From Zygnema cylindricum (taxonomy: Eukaryota; Streptophyta; Zygnematophyceae; Zygnematales; Zygnemataceae): 64,000 nucleotides of DNA. Location: the NCBI GenBank assembly GCA_037447655.1, contig JBBHKE010000967.1, positions 384,802 to 448,801 of the forward strand. Direction: 5' to 3'. Below are positions 55,966 to 64,000 of this stretch, one piece after another. The position numbers and the translations under genes are program-made. Within the stretch, counting starts at the first letter, position 1. Every line of letters starts with the position of its first letter. Below the pieces are notes generated by a model. It saw nothing but the letters and a program-made list of their open reading frames with translations. It did no database searches and was not told where the DNA came from.

Positions 55966-56656
55966 ATTACAAAGTCATGCTACCTTGTGATGTCATTAGT
56001 ACTTAAACTTTCCACCATGGCTTGTAGATATATTTTTTCTTATCTTTTATTATTCGATATGCCATCAAACTAAGGCCAAAAATATTCAAAAAAAATAAAA
56101 AATATTAATTTCATTTGATACTATTATTGTTGCATTTCATTTAGAGAAGAGAGAAAGAGGAAAAGTCAATTGAGAAAGAGGGGGAGAGAAAAGGACGAAC
56201 ATAACTTTTGCAATGGACCCATTAATGAAAATGGTGATAGGAGACCTGAACGAATTTGCCGTACATGCTTGTTATTATTCTATATACATGGGCATGACGA
56301 GCACGGAAAAAATAGCGTGTACTCTCCCCCGTGCAAAAAAATTAGAAGACATTTGAAGCGTGCAATAGAATTATGTTATTTGTTAATCGGCTATTACCTC
56401 TATTAACATCATCTCGTGAGGTAGTTTCAATACAAGTGTGAAGATGAGTTAACGTGACGTGAAAGTGGGTAAAAAAGATAATAACCAAATTGGAGATCTT
56501 TCAAAGTTTGAAAATGAAGCAAAATGTGCTTTGGTTTTTGCCCATTTTTTCGTAGGACGTAAGATTTTTTTGTTGCAAGTCCCATTTTGTGTGAAAACGA
56601 CGTGAATACATGGGCACACCGCCTTGGGGTTAAGGTCCATCAAGAAATTTTGTAAT
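55966..56656. other. no gene seen; possible Tourist-like remnant
   Basis: 56400-56640 ends 'gaatacatgggcacaccgcc', resembling the right end of N1/N2 (TACATGGGGACACCCCC), and carries 'ctcgtgaggtagttt' like their central hairpin. The 78-codon ORF at 56170-56406 has no motif. Confidence 0.4.
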
Positions 56657-57719
56657 TGTATATAGAAATTAATGGTTTTTGGTAGGTATTTTTTAGGTCT
56701 AATTTGTGTAAAAGAAAACTAGGAAAGAAGCAAAGGCAACCTTCCTCTATCTCCTCTCTCAAGTCCCCACACTTGTCGCAGTCACTTAAGACTGGAGACG
56801 GAGTTAGAGCCATGGCTGCCTAGGGTGTCCAAAGAGATAGGGAGCAGTCTAGGTAAGAGTTACCAAAAAGGCTAGACAGACCCAAGATTTGATCCTAGTA
56901 TCTACTGTCTGTCAAAGTAGCTGGTAGCCGTTAGCTTTGTCCTATAGTCTAGGAAATGTGCTGAGATATATAAGGTGTGATAGCTATTTCAAGATATACT
57001 TGTAAAGAATTTCGTTTAACTAAGGGAACAGACTTTAGTGCATAGATCCGGTTGTAAACCTAATACGAATTTAGGTACCTCAAAAACTAAATGACATTTG
57101 TTTCAACGGCTAGTATTAAAAGCCACTTTGGATCAGACAACCATAATGCGAGCCGACATCACACACTGGCGGTTTTGGCGGTTTTTGGTCACACCCACAC
57201 CAAATGACAGGTGGCGCTGTCTTATTGGTTCGCGACATCTTTAGAGAGGATCAGAGAAAATCAGGATGAGATGAACGTCAACTTCTTGGCCATGCAGTAT
57301 AGTGGCGGTATAGAAAGTACATCGGCACCAGTACTTTTCTCTACTACACAGTTATTTGATTGGTGCTGTACTACAAGGTTTAGATATGGGTTTAGGACTA
57401 AGATAATTCTTTTGTAGCCGCCTCTCTCTCAAAGAGCATCTGTATAAAAGGTCATCTTTGACCACCCATAAATTATTGCTAGAGGGAGCAAATTGCTTGA
57501 TTCTTTTTGTAGTAGAATCAAGGGACTTCTGCCTTCATAGGAGTAGAGATGGTTGAATTTGTTGTTTGTGAGGGTGGCAGACAGTTTTGATCAATCACGA
57601 GGGGGTCAAGGATGTCAGGGTGGCTAACAGTTTTGATCAAATACGACGGGGTCAGGGCTATCCTAGAGGCTTCGTGTAAGCGCCCTACTCTAAGGACCTA
57701 TAGAGGTCTTAGAGTTACA
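56657..57719 (+). repeat. element G 5' LTR
   Basis: 1063 bp, TGTATATAGAAATTAATGG...GAGTTACA. tRNA-like hairpin 56875-56913 with perfect 7-bp outer stem GACAGAC/GTCTGTC. Primer site AGTTATGGGCCCAC follows at 57720. Confidence 0.85.
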
Positions 57720-57723
57720 AGTT

Positions 57724-58915
57724 ATGGGCCCACTGTATAGGGTGCCCATCTTTAACAAAACTAGCTTCATACAGAGGGAGAGTATGATAAATAGAACCTT
57801 AAATGAGAAAAGGTTTTGGGGGATAGTGAGTGGACGAGTGAAGCCCATCCAATCTAGGCATCTCTCCAAAGTTTGGAGGGAGTAGATTTACTTGGGATGC
57901 ACACCTAGCTACATTGGAGGAGACGAAGGAAGGGGAAGTGATAGACAAAGGAAAGGAAAAGGAGAAATCAACACCAATAGCAACCCGTTCGATATTCATG
58001 TCACCTCTTATGAGAAACGAGGAGAATGATATTGATATATGGGAGTATAATAATATGGCGACAAAGCATTTCATTCTCCGCCATCTCACTCAAGGACTTG
58101 CATCACCTCATTTGCAAGTAGAAAGGGCATCCAATCTATAAGTGACACTCATAGATATGTACCGAAGTGGTACAATTCAACAACAACAGTTGGCAGATCT
58201 TTAAATAGATGCATATGTCCACAAAGAAGGGAAGATGCTAGATTTCTCTAATGAGCAACCAACACTCTTTATAGAGTTAAAGAGTGATGGAAAGGTAGAA
58301 ACTGAAAAGGCAAAGGTTAATTGTTTACTCATGAGGTTACCTGATGAGTATAAGAATATTGTCAACCGTGTATAGGATCTACCAGACTTTAATGAGGTTA
58401 CCTAATGAGTATAAGAATATTGTCAACCGTGTATAGGATCTACCAGACTCTAGGTAGATTTGGAATTTTGTGGTAGGGATGATTCTCATCCGAGAGAAAA
58501 CCATAGAGATCTGAAGGTGAGGAAAGAGCGGACAAGCCTTGGCAACCATGACGGATTGGAGGAACATGGACTCAAGGAAACGCTTTTTAAACTATGGAGG
58601 AGGGGAACAAAAAATCACTCAGATGAGTCCAAACCGAGGGTTTCCAAGGGGCTTTGTCACTTTTGAAAGAAACTAGGGCACTATATGGCGGAGTGTTCTA
58701 AGCTAACTGAGCTTCAGCTAAATGAGGGGCAGACCGGTGGACCTCCAAAAGGAAAGAAGGCGGCCCTTGTGACGGAGGTACATGAGGCGGAATCCGAGGA
58801 AGAAGACAATGAGCTCTTGTTCGATGAAGAAATGGAGGTGAAGACCGCGGTCAAAATTTCACGAAAATAGAAATGTTTATTCGGAGGTTTGACACGTGAA
58901 GCAGGTTGGATTGTG
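57724..58915 (+). pseudogene. element G gag
   Basis: Start ATG in the primer site: MGPLYRVPIFNKTSFIQ, then EKRFWGIVSGRVKP. Here the Trp that is TAG in both A copies is intact. MSPLMRNEENDIDIWEYNN, ATKHFILRHLTQGLASPHL, then stops. A tandem duplication of about 60 bp (about 58335-58395 and 58396-58455, 'atgaggttacctgatgagta') lies in the capsid region. The zinc knuckle HF-stop-KKLGHYMAEC (about 58655-58700) has its second Cys codon as TGA. Acidic tail EAESEEEDNELLFDEE. Confidence 0.8.
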
Positions 58916-60072
58916 GATTCATATGCTTCCATACACATGTGTAAAGAAAAACACATGTTCACATAAATGAGAAAGATTCCCATCGTAGAGATAGAATACG
59001 GGGATGGGAGGGTAGTCACTACTATTTTGGTAGAATCGATAGATGTGAAAGTGTTAGAGGAAGAAAGACAACGATAGTTACATTATTTGATGTGTTGTTT
59101 ATTCTTGATTTGAAGAAAAACTTAATCTCAACATCTGTGTTAGATGATAAGGGTTTTGAAACTAACACTAGGAAAGGAACCTTTACTACTAGCTTTGAGG
59201 ATAAAGTTTATTTTACAGTTGAAAAGGGTAGCCAAGGGATGTTTCGGTTGAAAGCAATTAAAAGAAGAAACTTTATTATGCTGGTGTTCATGATATAATG
59301 TTATGGCAAAAGAGAATTGGACATGTGCATTTAGACAAGTTAAAAGGCATGAAAAAGATGGGATTAGTGAAAGGAATTAAGTAAGGGGAAAGTGAGAACC
59401 TAAGTGACTGTAGTGGGTGTGTTTAAGGTAAGTTCAAAAAGTTATCTTTCCCAAAGACATGGAAATTCATCAGATGGATATTAAGACCGCATTTCTCAAT
59501 GGTGAGTTAGAAGAAGAAATCTTCATGCGGCAACGAGAGGGATTTGTGCAGAATGGGGAAAGAGCAAACTGTGCAGGCTCATAAAGTTCTTATGTGGACA
59601 CAATAGTGGAATAAGAAACTGGATGAGTTTCTCAGTGGTTAGGGATGTATCCGGATCAGTTTTGACCATTCTATCTATATGTTTGAAGATGAGAATGGTG
59701 TGATTTTTATTGCAATTTATGTGGATGATCTGCTGGTGTTAAGTCTTTAGAAAAGATCAATAAATTAAAGAAAGATCTTAGAAGCAGATTTGACATTAAG
59801 GATTTAGGAGAGGCAAGATATATTTTGGGAATTCAAATAGAAAGAGATAGGGGGAAAAGGATCATTAGACTTACTCAGAAACAATCAATAGGTAATATGC
59901 TTGAGAAATTCCAGATGGAAAAAGCAAACAATTCTACCAATCCCATGGACTTGAAGAAAGTAAGTGATGGGAGTGTAAAGGGAGGAGTGATAATCTTAGA
60001 TGATCAAATAAGTCCAGAAGAGAGAGAGTTTATTAAGTCTATCACTTACAGGCAGTTAGTAGAAAGTCTAAT
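58916..60072 (+). pseudogene. element G pol with large internal deletion
   Basis: Protease reads DSYAS (Gly to Tyr, inactive). Then HMCKEKHMF, VEIEYGDGRVVTT, FILDLKKNLISTSVLDDKG and pre-integrase LKGMKKMGLVKGIK...CSGC. At about 59455 the text jumps from the pre-integrase end (KLSFPK) to [24 protein letters not shown], skipping about 1.4 kb present in A-plus. RT continues with FIAIYVDDLLV (YVDD, about 59718), GEARYILGIQIERD and QSIGNMLEKFQM. It stops at solo LTR H after RQLVESLI. Confidence 0.85.
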
Positions 60073-61105
60073 TGTAGAAATAAAAAGGTTATTTTAGTAT
60101 TTTCTAGGTTTTGCAAAATGCAGAAAAGAAGTCAAGGCAGTCTGCCTCTAACTTCTCTCTTCAGCTCCCATACTTGTCGTAGTCACTGAAGGTTGAAGAG
60201 GGAGCTAGAGCCATGGCTCCCTATGCTGATTAGAGATAGAGTTACGGGTTGTAGATTTTGGTAGATTCACCAAAATAAAAATTGACGGACCCAGGATTTG
60301 AACCGGGTACCTACCGTCCAACACTTAGCCTGTAGCCTTAGCCATTTAGTCTGCCATCATGCTTGGAGATATATGGTTTGATAGTTATTTAAATGTTAAC
60401 ACGTAGTCTATTTCATTTAACATGATCTTTAAACATAGATACAGTTTGTAAAGTACGGCGTACGGAACATCCGAAACGAATACTGCGCATTTTGTTTAGA
60501 AAACGAAACAAATACTGCGGAAGTATTTATGACGGTCACGATTGTAATCCGGCTTAATCGGACGGCCACAAAGCATGCCGAGATCGTGGAATAGGTTTTC
60601 GGCGGTTTGCGGTTGACGTCACGTCAATTGCCACGTGGCACAATCACATTGGATTACGACATCTCCTGGGATTCCAAGAACGAATCCAAAAATGGCATCT
60701 GTCGACTTTTTGGCCATGTTGTACAATATCCGTACATAAAGTACCTCGGCACATGTACCTTTATGTACGATACACTATTATGATTGGTGCCGTACTTCAG
60801 TAGATAGAGTTTTAGAGAGAGATAGGACTTAGAAAAATTTGATTGATTAGACCCTCTCTCCCAGAGAGCTCCTGTACAAAAGGTCAACTTTGACCCTTCA
60901 TAACTTACTTCTCAAGGGAGCAAATTCAGAGATTCTTTTTGCTATAGACTCAGGGGAGTCTTCCCTTTACATGGGTGAAGGTGGTCAGAGTTTTGGTCTG
61001 CCAGGGTGGCAGTTATTATTGCTGAAACACAAAGGGGTCAGGGTTATCCTAGAGGCTTCGTGTGAGCTGCCTACTCTGAGGTCCGATGGAGGTCTTAGAG
61101 TTACA
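60073..61105 (+). mobile_element. solo LTR H inserted in element G
   Basis: 1033 bp, TGTAGAAATAAAAAGG...GAGTTACA. Perfect duplication CTAAT (60068-60072 and 61106-61110). tRNA-like hairpin at 60284-60318 (GACGG pairs CCGTC). Confidence 0.95.
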
Positions 61106-61128
61106 CTAATATACTTTATAAATTTTAC

Positions 61129-62133
61129 TGCAATTCTGTGTCCTCCATTGGACTACAGAATACAGGAAGCCTCTAGATAGTATTTAACTAACCCACTTTA
61201 AGCCACGACCACTTCTGCCCAAGAAGGCAAACTGAGAATTTGACTGCACCCCTGTGTAGCCTGGACTCCCCTGAGTCCGTAGCAAAAAGAATCACTGAAA
61301 ACGGCCAACCATGCGATAAGTTATGAGCCGGCAAAAATGCCAATTTATACAAAGCTCTCTTAGAGAGAGGTGTCTGTCTACCAAATATTTCCTAAGTCCT
61401 AAATCCCTCTCACAACCCTTATCTACTAAAGTACGAACCAATCGTATTACTGTAAAGTACAGAAAGGTACTATGGCCGATGTACTTTCTGTACGACCGGT
61501 GTACGACAAGGCTCTTGAGTGGAAGCGTGTCATTTTTCCACTTGTCCGTACTTCCTCCGGAATTCCCGCGTCCGAATGTCATCCTTCCACGCGGCGCCAC
61601 GTCATGCCACGTCCATAAAATCCAAAGTGACCATTCCGCGATCTCGGCGACGACGTGCGCCGTCGGATTAAATCCGACATTAAATGTCGACCGTTAAAAG
61701 TGTCTGTTTCATTTGTTTCGTGCGAAATGACGTTTCGCACTAAATCTTAACAAATTCTATGTTCGTTTCGTTTCATATTCTAGTTAGATCATTTCGGTAG
61801 TATACAACAGTTTATATATGAATGAAACCCTATATTATCTAACGGACTTCTACGACAGACAGGTTAGAGCTAACGGCTGCGCCGCGCTCTACCGGTCGGG
61901 GGTTCGAGTCCTGTCGGACTCAACCTTTTGTTGAGAGTGACTTAAGTCACTCTTTAGTCCTTCCTATGGAGCTGAGGCAGCCAATGGCTCCATCGCTCTC
62001 TCTCTCTTTCAGTGACTACAAAAGTATGGGGGAGAGAGAGAAGAGATGGAGGCAGGCTGCCATCATTTCTTATATATGTTTCCGCTAATTTATTTTAAAC
62101 TAGAAAATACAAAAAAAACTACTTATTTCAACA
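61129..62133 (-). mobile_element. solo LTR J inserted in element G
   Basis: 1005 bp in minus orientation, plus-strand ends TGCAATTC...TTTCAACA. Flanks TTTAC (61124-61128) and TGTAC (62134-62138), one mismatch. The G reading resumes across it as LIYFINFT...CTKPDIAS. Contains a tRNA-like segment at about 61858-61925 with a consensus B box GGTTCGAGTCC. Confidence 0.85.
61858..61925 (+). other. tRNA-like segment in LTR J
   Basis: GGTTAGAGC (D-arm-like) and GGTTCGAGTCC (perfect Pol III B box) about 30 bp apart. No complete cloverleaf could be folded by eye, so it is not called as a tRNA gene. Confidence 0.45.
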
Positions 62134-62765
62134 TGTACCAAAGCCAGACATAGCATCAGTAGTTGGAGTACTCAGTAAGAGTTTTAATGATACTAGGAAA
62201 AGAAATTGGGAAGCAGCGATGAGATATATGAGATATCTGGTAGGAACCAGAGAGGTATGGTTACATTTGGGAGGGAAGCATACTGATATCACTTTTTGGA
62301 GTGATGCCGGTTATGGGGATGCACCAATGAGAAGATGCACTTCTAAGTATGTGTTGTATGTGGGGGAAGGGGATTGTTGTTGGAGCAACAAGCAACAACA
62401 GGTAGTTGCTCAATCTACTATGGAGGCTGAGTATATGGCCTCTTGTTCTGCTGTGAAAGAGTTGATGTGGGTCAAGTCTTTGTAACAGGAACTGGGGTAT
62501 ATGAAGGAGGGAGTGCATGAAGTCTTTTGTGATAATCAGACTGCCATTGCGATTGCCGCCAATCAAAAAACATCATTTCAAAGCTAAACATATAGACATA
62601 AATTTGAGCTTCGTGAGAGAAAAAGTTGAAAATAAAATTGTCAATCTTGTAAATAGGTCTGATGAAGAAATGGTGGCTGACATGATGACCAAGCTTGTGC
62701 CCTCTCCCAAGTTAAAATATTGTAAAGAAAAATGTGGATTGAAAAAAAAGTTAAAATTAAACTAG
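62134..62765 (+). pseudogene. element G RNase H domain
   Basis: KPDIASVVGVLSKSFND, NWEAAMRYMRYLVGTREVWLHLGG, SDAGYGDAPMRRCTSKYVL, WSNKQQQVVAQSTMEAEYMASCS, a stop after WVKSL, then FVIIRLPLRLPP (frameshifted FCDNQTAIAIAAN) and KHIDINLSFVREKVENKIV. Ends at TAG 62763. More readable than its gag. Confidence 0.85.
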
Positions 62766-62789
62766 AAAATAAGGGTGTGTTGAAATTTG

Positions 62790-63371
62790 TCAAAACCCTA
62801 GTCCAATAGGAACACTATATAGTACAAGAAGGTACAATGGACGATGTACTTGTTGTACGACCATTGTGAGACAAGGTCTACAAGGTGACACTTGTCAAAT
62901 TGGAAGCCATGGTTCCTCCTCTCATCTTCTCCGGTATCAAATAATGTGGCGCCACGTGGCACTGCGTGACAATATCTCCGTATGCCGCCAAAAGCTCACT
63001 TCGCGTGGCGGCTATTATGCCGGCAGTCCGATCAAAACATATTTCACACGGTTCAGATTCGCGTACATGCAGGAATTGCTCCTTTTCGTTAGTCTGCTGT
63101 TAATTAGCTGTTTCGTTAATGTTTATATATTTATGAAAACTGTCACGTGTATCGTGTCGTAACGCCTTAATGGTTAAGGCGTAGGCTATAGAGAATCTAG
63201 AGGTCGCAGGTTCAAATCTATTTTGGCATAATTTTAGCAAAATACCCTTTTCTTCAAAAACGACCACTTTCTAAATATTGCGGCAGCCATGACGCGCCTT
63301 TGATCCTCACTCTCTTTCTTTAAAGCAAAAATAAAATAGGGAAGTGAACTATTAATTACCTCTTTTCAACA
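62790..63371 (-). mobile_element. element K 3' LTR, truncated
   Basis: Right edge '...cctcttttcaaca' at 63371, followed by the polypurine complement ctccccttaattcctag. The left (U5) part is missing. It joins directly to the end of element G at about 62780-62790. It carries a tRNA-like stretch at about 63157-63226: CCTTAATGGTTAAGGCG (D-arm-like) and GGTCGCAGGTTCAAATCT (T-arm-like). Confidence 0.7.
63157..63226 (+). other. tRNA-like segment in LTR K
   Basis: D-arm text CTTAATGGTTAAGG and B-box text GGTTCAAATCT in tRNA order, about 30 bp apart. Acceptor ends do not pair, so it is a pseudo-tRNA or a Pol III promoter-like block rather than a gene. Confidence 0.45.
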
Positions 63372-64000
63372 CTCCCCTTAATTCCTAGTCACTTTTCAAT
63401 TTTAATCCACAGTTTTCTCTGCAATAAATCAACTTAGGGGAAGGCACTGGTTTTGTCATCATGTCTACAATCATTTCTCTATCAGTTTTATGAACCAGTT
63501 TAATAATTTTATTTTCTACCTTCTCTCTGACAAATTTTAGTCTAATATCCATATGCTTGGATTTGAAGTGATGTTTCGGATTAGCTGCAATAGAGATAGC
63601 AGCTTGATTATCACAAAAAACATTTTGAGTTCCAGACTTCATGAACCCAAGTTCTTCAAGAAGAGATTTCACCCACATTAATTCTTTGGTGGCAGCACAG
63701 GAAGCCATGTATTCAGCCTCCATAGTGGACTAAGCAACTACTTTTTGTTGCTTGCTACTCCAACAACATGCACAGGATCCAATTTGCAACACATATCCAG
63801 TCGTAAACCTCCTTAAAGGCACATCTCCATAACTGGCATCACTCCAAGTGGTGATGTCAGTGTGCTCCCCTCCCAAATGCAACCATAATTCCCTTGTCCC
63901 CACCAGATACCTCATCACCCTTTTGGTAGCCTCCTTGTCCCTCTTTCTTGGTTCATTTAGATTTCTACTAATGACACCTACAGCTGCAGCTATATCCGGA
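63372..64000 (-). pseudogene. element K RNase H, runs off the window
   Basis: Minus strand from 64000: SGYIAAAVGVISRNLN, RVMRYLVGTRELWLHLGGEHTD, SDASYGDVPLRRFTTGYVL, CCWSSKQQKVVA, then TAG where Gln is expected (about 63729), STMEAEYMASCAATKELM, FCDNQAAISIAANP, KHMDIRLKFVREKVENKI, end at 63385. With only one stop it is the best-preserved RNase H here. The rest of the element lies outside. Confidence 0.9.

Larger units (their letters stand above)
57720..62765 (+). mobile_element. element G internal region, interrupted by solo LTRs H and J
   Basis: A diverged A-type copia. gag 57724-58915; protease/pre-integrase remnant to about 59455; RT and RNase H 59456-60072, 61106-61128 and 62134-62765. 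Its 3' LTR is reduced to a few bases at 62778, where sequence of element K begins. Confidence 0.85.

Noticed and set aside
61858-63226. Functional tRNA genes in LTRs J and K
   Set aside because: B boxes and D-arm-like text are present, but the acceptor and D stems do not pair as a full cloverleaf.

Overview
The window looks like nuclear DNA of a green-lineage eukaryote, probably a streptophyte (charophyte-like) alga. This rests on three signs. The Ty1/copia retrotransposons have primer-binding sites that match the anticodon arm of a plant-type initiator tRNA-Met. One host gene joins an F-type lectin domain to a hydroxyproline-rich-type proline tail. Short plant telomere-like AAACCCT boxes occur. 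The organism call is an inference. About 90% of the window is transposable elements (TEs), most nested inside one another. Host genes are confined to two small patches: the last two exons of an unknown gene at 633-1201, and two exons of a secreted-lectin-like gene at 22770-24433.

Layout, left half (1-25 kb). After the first gene fragment, DNA-transposon derivatives dominate. One family of MITEs (short non-autonomous DNA transposons) has TACACCGnnAATCG-type ends and a 2-bp TA target duplication, proved by insertions into other elements. Tourist/Harbinger-like elements start GGGGGTGTCCCC or GGGTAACCTTCC and have 3-bp TTA target duplications. Three hAT-like elements have 8-bp duplications. A four-level nest lies at 6571-10270 (MITE, then a truncated LINE, then a solo LTR, then a second MITE). 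A three-element nest lies at 15597-17756.

Layout, right half (25-64 kb). This is a pile of Ty1/copia elements. Element A-minus (28630-40376, TSD AAGAG) sits in the 5' LTR of element D and is itself split by a solo LTR (36359-37398, TSD CATTG) and by a gag-only non-autonomous element C (30857-35110, TSD TTACT). Element A-plus (43409-49920) sits inside a different copia element, B (41067-51514). Further right are element E with a solo LTR F (TSD AGATT), element G with solo LTRs H (TSD CTAAT) and J, and the 3' end of element K, which runs off the window. No copia copy is intact: all carry stops or frameshifts, and most stops replace tryptophan codons.

Two features of the copia group stand out. 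First, the primer-binding site is complementary to the anticodon arm of initiator tRNA-Met rather than its 3' end. The AUG that complements the CAU anticodon is also the apparent gag start codon. Second, most A/D/F/G/H-type LTRs carry, on the antisense strand, a hairpin resembling the T-arm plus acceptor stem of a tRNA. Its outer stem differs in sequence between copies but stays paired.
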